Source: JAJZAM01 sp027391075 (lineage in GTDB: Bacteria; Actinomycetota; Acidimicrobiia; Acidimicrobiales; Palsa-688). Taken from it: 8,990 nucleotides of DNA. The position numbers and the translations under genes were made by a program. The notes under the pieces were generated by a model. That model did not search any database. It saw only the letters and a list, made by a program, of their open reading frames with translations, and was not told the DNA's origin. The stretch's first letter is position 1. Each line of letters opens with the position of its first letter. Below are positions 1 through 5,157 of this stretch, one piece after another. The DNA lies in assembly GCA_027391075.1 (NCBI GenBank), contig DAHYHI010000036.1:1-8990 (forward strand), in the 5' to 3' direction.

Positions 1-1
1 T

Positions 2-172
2 GGCCGGAGGTTCAACTGTGTTGTATTGCGCCAGCGAGGATCGCACCTCATCGTCGAGTGTGGAAGTTGTCGGGCGGTCATTCCCATGCACTCCAGTGAC
101 CTCGCGCCTGGAACGTGGGCCAACATCAGGTCGGCGTTGAGGCCGTGTCGGGGAGAGAGGTGGTGGGAGTGA
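2..172 (+). CDS. hicA: HicA-type mRNA interferase toxin, 3' part (gene enters from the left edge)
   Basis: Frame 2 is open from the first base to TGA at 170-172 and gives the last 56 residues of a protein whose start lies outside the window. HicA toxins are small dsRBD-fold RNases that cleave mRNA and use one histidine in a G-S-H motif. That motif is visible here in VLRQRGSHLIVECG (codon 41-49 is S-H-L). It is followed by C-G-S-C, then V-I-P-M-H, then L-A-P-G-T-W and an R-P-C-R-G-E-R-W-W end. This matches the actinobacterial HicA branch with paired cysteines and a P-C-x-G-K-G-W-type tail. The stop overlaps the GTG of the next gene by 4 nt (GTGA), the usual HicA-HicB coupling. The family call rests on my recognition of the motif, and the N-terminus cannot be judged. 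The last residues differ from the usual G-K-G-W, so activity is not certain. Confidence 0.75.
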   Translation, partial: GRRFNCVVLRQRGSHLIVECGSCRAVIPMHSSDLAPGTWANIRSALRPCRGERWWE

Positions 173-576
173 AGCGCGTGAAGGTCTCAATCCGCCGTGA
201 CCGTGAGGATCGCTCCTATTGGCTAGTGAACGTGGTCGGCCATCCCGGGGCGCACACCTTCAGGCGATCCTTGAGTGAGGCAAAGCGTCACGCCATCGAG
301 GTGGTGGCGCTGTGGTTCGAGCTTGAGCCCCACCAGTTCCAAATCGACTGGGATGTCCGGCTCGGCGATTTGGCTCGCCAGGTGAAGCAGGCCCAGGCCG
401 CTATCGCCCACGCAGAAGTTGACCGCAGCCGACGCGATCACGCTGTCAGGCTGCTCACCGACGCCGGCGTCAGCTACCGCGACGTCGCAGAACTGCTGGG
501 TCTTTCGCATCAGCGCGTTGCTCAGATCGCCAAGCCTCCTGATCCCTCGGAGCCCCGTTCAGAGCTTTCGCGATGA
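169..576 (+). CDS. hicB: HicB-like antitoxin with C-terminal HTH
   Basis: 135 residues. I chose GTG 169 because it overlaps the hicA stop as GTGA, has a purine-rich stretch (GGGGAGAGAGG, 150-160) 8 nt upstream, and gives the expected N-terminus MKRVKVSIRRD; an in-frame GTG at 115 also exists but lies inside hicA. Residues 3-60 form a short beta-rich domain (VKVSIRRD...YWLVNVVG...RSLSEAKRHAIEVVALWF) like the degraded RNase H fold of HicB proteins. Residues 62-90 are helical and charged. Residues 91-121 form a helix-turn-helix (LLTDAGVSYRDVAELLGLSHQRVAQI). By family, the N-terminal domain neutralises HicA and the HTH binds the operon promoter for autoregulation. The toxin-first order with translational coupling fits. 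The promoter lies outside the window. Confidence 0.7.
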   Translation: MKRVKVSIRRDREDRSYWLVNVVGHPGAHTFRRSLSEAKRHAIEVVALWFELEPHQFQIDWDVRLGDLARQVKQAQAAIAHAEVDRSRRDHAVRLLTDAGVSYRDVAELLGLSHQRVAQIAKPPDPSEPRSELSR

Positions 577-600
577 TTGCCCGACCAAGCTAACCCATCG

Positions 601-673
601 GTGGCCCCGTTTCAGGCTGACCTGCGGGCGAGAACCCGAAGGTCACAGGTCGCCCGGGTTTCTCGGGGGCCAC
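601..673 (+). terminator. Nested GC-rich hairpin downstream of hicAB, possible terminator
   Basis: GTGGCCCC (601-608) is exactly complementary to GGGGCCAC (666-673). Inside it, CGAGAACCCG (629-638) pairs with CGGGTTTCTCG (655-665) with one bulged base, and the two stems abut at 665/666. A competing pairing is GACCTG (619-624) with CAGGTC (646-651). No U-tract follows, which is common for actinobacterial terminators. Its place 25 nt after the hicB stop suggests transcription termination, but a structured RNA or recombination site is possible. Confidence 0.4.
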
Positions 674-768
674 GGTGCGTTTCTCGGGCATCGTCGGCCG
701 GCGTGCCCGACATTGTGATCAGGCGGAGCCTCACCGCGGGTGGTGGGGGTCGCGATTAGCGCCTGAGG

Positions 769-885
769 TCAGTGCGACGGGTCGATCGGCGTGTCGAGAC
801 CGACTCTACGGTCGTGCAGAGCGACGATCTCGTTGACGAGGCGATGGGTGACCACCTCAAAGGGCTCCTGGATGAATATTCTTGC
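769..885 (-). pseudogene. Short minus-strand gene tail of unknown family
   Basis: On the minus strand, a frame open from 885 down to TGA at 769-771 reads E-P-F-E-V-V-T-H-R-L-V-N-E-I-V-A-L-H-D, then R-R-V-G-L-D-T-P-I-D-P-S-H. This has natural protein composition and good third-position GC, unlike the other frames here. There is no start codon before the stop at 886-888. A minus-strand ATG at 889-887 opens a different frame (M-S-K-N-I-H-P-G-A-L-stop), so a frameshift or small deletion could have separated start and body. I do not recognise the family. It may be the last part of a gene once divergent from tetR. Confidence 0.3.
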
Positions 886-907
886 TCATATGTGCTAAAG
901 TTACTTT
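884..907 (+). promoter_or_regulatory. AT-rich palindromic region upstream of tetR, candidate operator/promoter
   Basis: Two imperfect palindromes sit just before the tetR GTG: GCTCATATGTGC (884-895, one mismatched pair) and AAAGTTACTTT (897-907, symmetric about its centre base). TAAAGT at 896-901 resembles a -10 box ending 6 nt before the GTG, so a leaderless transcript is possible; I see no good -35 at 17 nt. TetR proteins usually bind palindromes in their own promoter, so these are the obvious operator candidates. The AT content is much above that of the flanks. Confidence 0.4.
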
Positions 908-1519
908 GTGCACACGGATCCCAGTGTGGCTGAGCGGCCCCGGACGTTTACAGAGACAGCGCGGCGCGCTCAGATCGTGGGTGCTGCGATCGCGACGATC
1001 GCCGAGGTCGGCTACCACGACGCCAGCTTCGCCCGGATCGCCAAGCGGGCCGGCCTGTCGAGCACCGGGCTGATCTCCTACCACTTCGACAGTCGAGAGG
1101 ACCTGATCGGCGAGGTCGTCAGCGAGATCGTGAGCGCCATCGGGGCGTTCATGGCCGAGAGGATGTCAGGGTGCTCTGGGCCGACCGAGGCGCTTCGGGC
1201 CTACATCGAGGGCAACGTGGAGTTCATAGGCGCCCACCAGACCGAGATGAAAGCCCTGGTCGACATTTTCATGAACGGCGGCTTCGGCTACGACGCTACC
1301 ACCGAGGCGGCCGTCGTGTCGCCCATCGAGGCAATCCTTCGCGCGGGCCGGGCGAGTGGCGAGTTCCGAGCCTTCGATACCAAAGTGATGGCCACGCTCG
1401 TCCAGCGGGCCGTCGACGGCCTGCCGTTCTTGCTCGCAGCCGAGCCCGGATGCGACGTCGCTGCCTACGCCGCTGAGGTGGTCACCGTGTTCGAGCTGGC
1501 GACCCGGGCGCAGTCGTGA
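908..1519 (+). CDS. TetR/AcrR family transcriptional regulator
   Basis: 203 residues, the usual TetR length. The N-terminal DNA-binding domain spans about residues 13-65: a first helix (ARRAQIVGAAIATIAEVGY), then the HTH D-A-S-F-A-R-I-A-K-R-A-G-L-S-S-T-G-L-I-S-Y-H-F with the typical Y-H-F-x-S-R-E-D-L end (59-66). The remaining helical C-terminal domain would bind an unknown ligand and form the dimer. The GTG start has no Shine-Dalgarno but lies right after a -10-like hexamer, so leaderless translation is likely. The stop overlaps the GTG of the membrane-protein gene (GTGA, 1516-1519), which predicts co-transcription. The target is therefore probably its own operon. No key feature is missing. 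Confidence 0.9.
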   Translation: MHTDPSVAERPRTFTETARRAQIVGAAIATIAEVGYHDASFARIAKRAGLSSTGLISYHFDSREDLIGEVVSEIVSAIGAFMAERMSGCSGPTEALRAYIEGNVEFIGAHQTEMKALVDIFMNGGFGYDATTEAAVVSPIEAILRAGRASGEFRAFDTKVMATLVQRAVDGLPFLLAAEPGCDVAAYAAEVVTVFELATRAQS

Positions 1520-2277
1520 CCGCCCGCCAGAGCGCGACGGCACCCGCTAGGGGGGCAGCTGGGATGACATCGGGCGGGGCTGGCCTCGCCCGACCCGCTG
1601 AGCAGCGCGCGGCGAGCGAGCATGCGCCGGCGAGCCTGCGCCGCCAGCTCAGGGGGCTGGCCTTCGACCTGGGGGCGCCGACCGCCCTCTACTACCTGCT
1701 GCACAGCGCGGCCGGTGTCTCGAACCTCGTGGCGCTAACCGCAGGGGCGGTGCTGCCCGCCACGGGCGCCGCCTACACGCTGGCCGCCAAGCGCCGGGTG
1801 GACGCCGTGGCGCTCCTCATCGTGGCCACCATGGTGACCTCGATCGCCGTTGCCCTGATCTCCCATGATCCCCGGTTTCTCCTGGCCAAGGACGGGCTGG
1901 TGACCGGGGTGTGGGGCGCCTGGATGATTGCCAGCGTCGCCGCCTACCGGCCGGCGGCGTTCGTGTTCGCCCGCCCTTTCATGGAAGGCAGGCGCATGTA
2001 CACCGCCGGCTCCTGGGACGCCATCTGGGACGCCGAGCCCGGCTTCCGCCGCATCTGGCGGGTGGCGAGCGTCATGTGGGGGACCGGGCTGCTCGTCGAT
2101 GCCGCCATTCGGATCGTTATGTCCTACACCCTCCCTGTCCACGTGGTCCCCGGGCTGTCAGCCGCGCTGTGGCCGGTGACCTTCGTGGTCCTGCAGGTGA
2201 TGAGCAACGTCTACTACCAGATCGCCGGCCTCAACCGGATCCTCGGCGCCCGCTGGGCACACCCGCGAAAGACCTGA
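1516..2277 (+). CDS. VC0807-family multi-pass membrane protein
   Basis: 253 residues from GTG 1516. An alternative ATG at 1564 has a strong G-rich ribosome site (AGGGGGG, 1549-1555) 8 nt upstream and would remove 16 low-complexity residues; the choice is open. About six hydrophobic segments are visible: near residues 48-66, 68-90, 97-115, 126-146, 184-206 and 212-236. Family hallmarks I recognise are L-A-F-D-L-G-A-P-T-A-L-Y-Y-L-L (48-62), D-P-R-F-L-L-A-K-D-G-L-V-T-G (118-131), A-R-P-F-M-E-G-R (152-159), and W-D-A-x-W-x-x-E-P-x-F-R-R-I-W-R-V (167-183). The function of the family is not established. Overlap with tetR suggests drug- or stress-inducible expression. A 71-bp piece of its 3' end recurs at 4960-5030. 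A perfect Shine-Dalgarno overlaps its stop, pointing to a lost downstream partner. Confidence 0.8.
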   Translation: MTARQSATAPARGAAGMTSGGAGLARPAEQRAASEHAPASLRRQLRGLAFDLGAPTALYYLLHSAAGVSNLVALTAGAVLPATGAAYTLAAKRRVDAVALLIVATMVTSIAVALISHDPRFLLAKDGLVTGVWGAWMIASVAAYRPAAFVFARPFMEGRRMYTAGSWDAIWDAEPGFRRIWRVASVMWGTGLLVDAAIRIVMSYTLPVHVVPGLSAALWPVTFVVLQVMSNVYYQIAGLNRILGARWAHPRKT

Positions 2278-2405
2278 AGGAGGTCCTGTCATTCCCCTCA
2301 CGCCTCACTCTCCGCCTGCCGGCCTGGCCCGAGGTCTCCAGCGTCGGCGGCCCTGGACTCTGGCTGTGCTCGCCACTCCCGCTGCTACCGTGGCCGACGC
2401 GTCGC
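2277..2405 (+). pseudogene. MFS-transporter-like N-terminal remnant with intact Shine-Dalgarno but no canonical start
   Basis: AAGGAGGT (2277-2284) is a perfect ribosome-binding sequence overlapping the stop of the membrane-protein gene. Six bases later comes ATT (2291) in the place of a start codon. That frame reads I-P-L-T-P-H-S-P-P-A-G-L-A-R-G-L-Q-R, then R-R-P-W-T-L-A-V-L-A-T, which resembles the start of EmrB/QacA-type MFS drug exporters (R-R-x-W-T-L-A-V-L). After that, the expected first membrane helix with L-D-x-T-x-x-N-V-A-L-P is absent. The frame closes before 2500. I infer the first codons of a drug-efflux gene that belonged to the tetR operon and was deleted. The piece is short, so the family call is tentative. 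Confidence 0.35.
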
Positions 2406-2430
2406 AGCGCCTGGTTCGAGCCGACCGCTC

Positions 2431-2757
2431 ATGCGCCTACGAGGGATCAACTACGACGTCGGTTTCTCCCCGTTCCCCTGCGAGATGATCGCCGGGGACA
2501 TGTTGGGCTACTTCGCAGACTGCGCCGAGCGGGCCGAAACGGCACGCCGGACCGGGGCCGAGGTGTTATTCGTGACCGGATGCGCGCTCAGCGTGTTCGC
2601 CGCCGTTGCGTGCCGCGCGCCACGGTCTTGGAGCGTATGGCCGGCTTGGGAGCAGTGTGGGCCGGGCTCGGCCAGGTCATCGCGTCCCTCGACGACTTTC
2701 TCGCCGCGGCTGTCGGCGTGGCGCGCGAACGCTTCGGCGGGAAGGTGACCTACGCCG
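2431..2757 (+). pseudogene. Decayed 'MRxRGINYD' family gene (often labelled abortive infection protein)
   Basis: ATG 2431 starts M-R-L-R-G-I-N-Y-D-V-G-F, the N-terminus of an actinobacterial protein family often annotated as abortive (phage) infection protein, with thin support for that name. It jumps directly to S-P-F-P-C-E-M-I-A-G-D-M, then Y-F-A-D-C-A-E-R-A-E and G-A-E-V-L-F-V-T-G-C-A-L-S-V-F. In intact members, from memory, some 50-60 residues separate the first two blocks, so an in-frame deletion sits near 2466. Near 2595-2615 the reading moves from frame 1 to frame 3, which continues A-T-V-L-E-R-M-A-G-L and then D-D-F-L-A-A-A-V-G-V-A-R-E-R-F-G-G-K-V-T-Y-A-A to about 2760. The rest of the protein is missing, replaced by a nitroreductase fragment. 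It is clearly broken. Confidence 0.65.
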
Positions 2758-3120
2758 CGAGGACCTGCCCGAGCGGTACCGGCGGTTGCTCGACGTCGGC
2801 TGGGACCCGCGCGCGTCGCCATCGCCGCCGAGCAGGCTCACGGCTCGGAAGTTCGGCGCGACCTCTACGCGACGCTCGGCACCCGGCTTCATCCGCAAGA
2901 CCGCGGCATCGATTGCCAGCTCTACCTCGACGCGCTCGACGAGATCGGCCTGCCCGCATCCCTCGCTGACGCCGCCGAGAGCACCGACTTCGACGCGGCG
3001 CTACGGTCCAGCCACCATGCCGGGATGGACCTCGTCGGCGAAGACGTCGGCAGTTCAAGAGGCCGTCCGGTGCTCGTAGATGAGGTCACCCATGTTGTCC
3101 CAGATCAGCATTTCCGGTGA
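2752..3120 (+). pseudogene. 3' fragment of a DsbA-family mycothiol-dependent nitroreductase (Rv2466c-like)
   Basis: Frame 2 reads R-E-D-L-P-E-R-Y-R-R-L-L-D-V-G-W-D-P to about 2809. Frame 1 then takes over with R-V-A-I-A-A-E-Q-A-H-G (from 2812), T-L-G-T-R-L-H-P-Q-D-R-G-I-D, L-D-A-L-D-E-I-G-L-P-A-S-L-A-D-A-A and S-S-H-H-A-G-M-D-L-V-G-E-D-V-G (to 3051). This is the helical and C-terminal part of the Rv2466c-like DsbA superfamily, which reduces substrates with mycothiol. One base is missing near 2810. The N-terminal thioredoxin part with its catalytic cysteine is gone. After E-D-V-G the conserved T-P-x-I-H-V-D-G-V-A block is replaced by unrelated sequence to TGA 3118-3120. It is a non-functional insert between two other broken genes. 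Confidence 0.7.
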
Positions 3121-3162
3121 TCGACCCCGAGTGATGATCACGGGACCGACCTTTGGTGACAC
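3055..3162 (-). pseudogene. Short minus-strand reading frame of uncertain origin
   Basis: From GTG 3162 to TGA 3055-3057 the minus strand encodes 35 residues: V-S-P-K-V-G-P-V-I-I-T-R-G-R, then P-E-M-L-I-W-D-N-M-G-D-L-I-Y-E-H-R-T-A-S. The E-M-L-I-W-D-N-M-G stretch recalls the C-terminal region of TauD/TfdA-type dioxygenases (W-D-N before the last histidine and arginine), but it is too short to assign. It starts where the nitroreductase homology ends, so it may be one more gene fragment. Confidence 0.2.
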
Positions 3163-3256
3163 TTGTTGGCCGGTTACAGGCTGAGAGTTGCGCCGAGTCG
3201 TCTGCTCGAGAACTCTAGGAGCTCGTCCGGCGCAGAGCCGAAAGGGAAAGGCGAAG

Positions 3257-4129
3257 ATGCTGGCATCGGGGGTTCCGCGTGCGGTCGCTGCGGCGAGGTT
3301 TACCGCCTCAGGGTTTCACCTGACAGTCGACGACGCGATCGTTCTTCAGGACTCGAACCGGCTTGTGCTACGGCTAATGCCTTGCGATGTTGTCGCCCGG
3401 GTCGCGCCCCTGGCGTATCAAGCGAGCGCAGAGTTCGAGGTTGAGCTTGCCCAACGGCTCGCCGAAGCCGGGAGCCCTGTGGCTGCTCTTGAGCCTCGTG
3501 TGGAGCCGCGCGTCTATGAGCATGACGGCTTTGTGGTCACGCTGTGGACCTACTACGAACCTGTGACGCCTCGAGAAATCTCACCAGCCGACTACGCCAA
3601 TGCGCTCGGCCGGTTCCATGCCGGCATCCGGAAGCTGGATGTCACGACGCCGCACTTTACAGATCGGGTGGCGGAGGCTCAAGGACTCATTGCGAGCCGG
3701 GACCACACTCCGGCGCTCGCCGACACGGACCGGGAGCTTCTCAGCAACACGATCGCAAGCCTGCGACGAGCGATCGGCGACCGTTGCGCCGCGGAGCAGC
3801 TGCTGCACGGCGAGCCGCACCCAGGCAACGTGCTCAGCACGAAGGACGGGCTGCTGTTTATAGACCTCGAAACGTGTTGCCGCGGACCAGTCGAATTCGA
3901 CCTCGCCCATGTGCCCGAAGAGGTCAGCGAGCGCTATCCGGACGCTGATCAAGAACTGCTCAGCGAGTGCCGGGTCATCGTTCTTGCGATGGTCGCAGCG
4001 TGGCGCTGGGACCCAGGTGACCAATTCCCGAACGGGCATCGAGCAGCGCGAGAATTGCTCAGCGCCCTTCGCAAGGGACCACCGTGGCCGACGCTCGACG
4101 TCGTGATGCGCCGATTAGGCGGTCCGTAG
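3257..4129 (+). CDS. APH-fold phosphotransferase family protein
   Basis: 290 residues from ATG 3257, preceded by GAAAGGGAAAGG (3240-3251) at good spacing; an upstream in-frame start at 3188 lacks this. The protein has the aminoglycoside/choline kinase-like fold. Residues 20-75 form the beta-rich ATP lobe (V-L-R-L, then E-F-E-V-E-L-A-Q-R-L-A-E-A-G with the alpha-C glutamate), and V-V-T-L-W-T-Y-Y (93-100) is the hinge. The Brenner motif is L-L-H-G-E-P-H-P-G-N-V-L (182-193), with glutamate in place of the usual aspartate after H-G. The metal-binding D203 follows in F-I-D-L-E-T, then G-P-V-E-F-D-L-A-H. H-G-E-P-H variants are known to me in uncharacterised actinobacterial members. The substrate is unknown; nothing shows it confers aminoglycoside resistance. 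It stands alone between a pseudogene cluster and the MOSC gene. Confidence 0.8.
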   Translation: MLASGVPRAVAAARFTASGFHLTVDDAIVLQDSNRLVLRLMPCDVVARVAPLAYQASAEFEVELAQRLAEAGSPVAALEPRVEPRVYEHDGFVVTLWTYYEPVTPREISPADYANALGRFHAGIRKLDVTTPHFTDRVAEAQGLIASRDHTPALADTDRELLSNTIASLRRAIGDRCAAEQLLHGEPHPGNVLSTKDGLLFIDLETCCRGPVEFDLAHVPEEVSERYPDADQELLSECRVIVLAMVAAWRWDPGDQFPNGHRAARELLSALRKGPPWPTLDVVMRRLGGP

Positions 4130-4310
4130 GCGTACAGGTATCAGCACTCCTTGGACCCTGGACGAACTCAGCCGCCTGCTAATCGCGACGACTGAGGTGC
4201 CCCCGACGTGTTGCTGTAGCCAGTGAGATATCGCGCAGTTAGCAGTGGGACCCGCTGCCCACTTTCTGAGCCCTGAGAGGATGGGCTTGCGGGGACGACG
4301 GGACGATTTC

Positions 4311-4859
4311 ATGATCATCGACGGCTACGTCATTGCGCCAGGCGATGTGGCTCTGGCCCGTCCGGCGAAGCCTCCCCTGCCTGCTGTGGCGGGAACGGTC
4401 GAGAGCATCTGGGTGGCCTCGGCTGCTGGGGGGCCAGCCCGGCTGCTCCAACGGGTCCTCGCTCTGCCCGGCTTGGGCCTCGACGGTGACCGGCACGTGA
4501 CCGGCACGCGAACCTTCCCTTCCGGGCTGCCTGGCAGCGCCCTCACGCTCATCGAGGCTGAGGTATGCGAGTCTTTCGACCCGCCACTACAAGCCAACGA
4601 GCACCGGCGCAACGTTGTCACCCGGGGGATCGACCTCAACGTCCTCGTTGGCCGCGACTTCAACATCGGCGCCGTGCGCTGCCGGGGGATGCGGCTCTGC
4701 GAGCCCTGCCGGGTCATCGCCCGCTACGCGGGTCGGCCGATCATCCGGCCCTTGGTGCATCGCGGCGGCATGCGCGCAGACATCCTCGAACAAGGTGCGA
4801 TCGCCGTCGGCGACACGGTAGTCGCCGTATTTACAGCGGGGCGAGGATCTGCCGGTTGA
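4311..4859 (+). CDS. MOSC domain-containing protein
   Basis: 182 residues from ATG 4311, which has CGGGA (4299-4303) 7 nt upstream. In-frame starts at 4281 (ATG) and 4245 (GTG) would add 10 or 22 residues with weaker support. MOSC domains are the sulfur-carrier C-terminal domains of molybdenum-cofactor sulfurases and of stand-alone YiiM/YuaD-like proteins. Visible marks are A-G-T-V-E-S-I-W-V (27-35), L-G-L-D-G-D-R-H (55-62), L-T-L-I-E-A-E (78-84), A-N-E-H-R-R-N-V-V-T-R-G-I-D-L-N (95-110), F-N-I-G (117-120), and the C-E-P-C cysteines (130-133) that hold the candidate sulfur-carrying Cys, then G-D-T-V (167-170). It looks complete. The substrate is unknown, and no molybdenum enzyme is nearby. 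Confidence 0.85.
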   Translation: MIIDGYVIAPGDVALARPAKPPLPAVAGTVESIWVASAAGGPARLLQRVLALPGLGLDGDRHVTGTRTFPSGLPGSALTLIEAEVCESFDPPLQANEHRRNVVTRGIDLNVLVGRDFNIGAVRCRGMRLCEPCRVIARYAGRPIIRPLVHRGGMRADILEQGAIAVGDTVVAVFTAGRGSAG

Positions 4860-4877
4860 GGTGTCAGTGGGTGCCGT

Positions 4878-4898
4878 CATGTCAAACCCATGTCAAAC
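4878..4898. repeat. Tandem CATGTCAAAC repeat
   Basis: CATGTCAAAC occurs at 4878-4887 and again at 4889-4898, an exact 10-bp match with an 11-bp period, 18 nt after the MOSC stop. The spacing of one helix turn could suit side-by-side protein binding. Read on the minus strand it gives two TTGACA hexamers, but no matching -10 box lies at the right distance. Confidence 0.5.
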
Positions 4899-4959
4899 AC
4901 GCCGAGGCGGACAAGCCGGAACAGAGTCGGATCAGGAGTTGGCCTCACCGCACTGACAA

Positions 4960-5031
4960 GCTGCGCTGTGGCCGGTTACATTCGTGGTCCTGCAGGTGGT
5001 GGGCAACGTCTGCTACCAGATCGCCGGCCTA
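4960..5031 (+). repeat. Partial second copy of the VC0807-family gene 3' region
   Basis: Bases 4960-5030 match 2161-2231 at 65 of 71 positions by my count, with no gap. Translated, this reads A-L-W-P-V-T-F-V-V-L-Q-V-V-G-N-V-C-Y-Q-I-A-G-L, against A-L-W-P-V-T-F-V-V-L-Q-V-M-S-N-V-Y-Y-Q-I-A-G-L in the intact protein (residues 217-239). Homology ends abruptly on both sides. It is the last membrane segment of a second, related gene, left behind after deletion, or a partial duplication in direct orientation about 2.8 kb away. Confidence 0.85.
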
Positions 5032-5035
5032 AGCC

Positions 5036-5157
5036 GCGGGTCGGAGTCGACGAAGCCGTTCAGCCAACCCTCATCGTGCACCGAGGCCATCTGGCGGTCG
5101 GCGAAGGGTGCGAGCCCCATGCCCAACACCTCGAAGGGCCTGCCGACCCGCTCACGG
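5036..5157 (-). pseudogene. Coding-like minus-strand fragment of unknown family after the HEPN gene
   Basis: Reading on from the HEPN gene in a different minus frame, the sequence gives N-R-E-R-V-G-R-P-F-E-V-L-G-M-G-L-A-P-F, then A-D-R-Q-M-A-S-V-H-D-E-G-W-L-N-G-F-V-D-S-D-P. Its composition looks like real protein. The homology-like stretch stops where the VC0807 repeat begins (5031). No clear start or ribosome site is visible and I do not recognise the family. It could be the fused end of an adjacent lost gene. Confidence 0.25.

Noticed and set aside
631..650. AGAACCCGAAGGTCACAGGT resembling the 3' half of a tRNA (possible attachment site)
   Set aside because: No T-loop GGTTCGAATCC, no acceptor stem and no integrase nearby. 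The stretch is better explained by the nested hairpin.
1911..2969. 352-codon plus-strand frame 3
   Set aside because: Its first part is the shadow of the VC0807 gene and its end only passes through pseudogene segments. Only about 2610-2760 carries real homology, and that is described in the pseudogene entry.
4137..4229. Plus-strand stretch reading T-P-W-T-L-D-E-L-S-R-L-L-I-A-T-T-E-V
   Set aside because: It looks somewhat protein-like but is about 30 codons, has no start or ribosome site, and I can assign no family.
4239..4717. Minus-strand frames opposite the MOSC gene
   Set aside because: Shadows of a well-supported plus-strand gene, with no protein-like composition.
4880..4896. Two minus-strand TTGACA hexamers as a promoter
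   Set aside because: No -10 box at 16-18 nt on the minus strand, and no minus-strand gene start follows.
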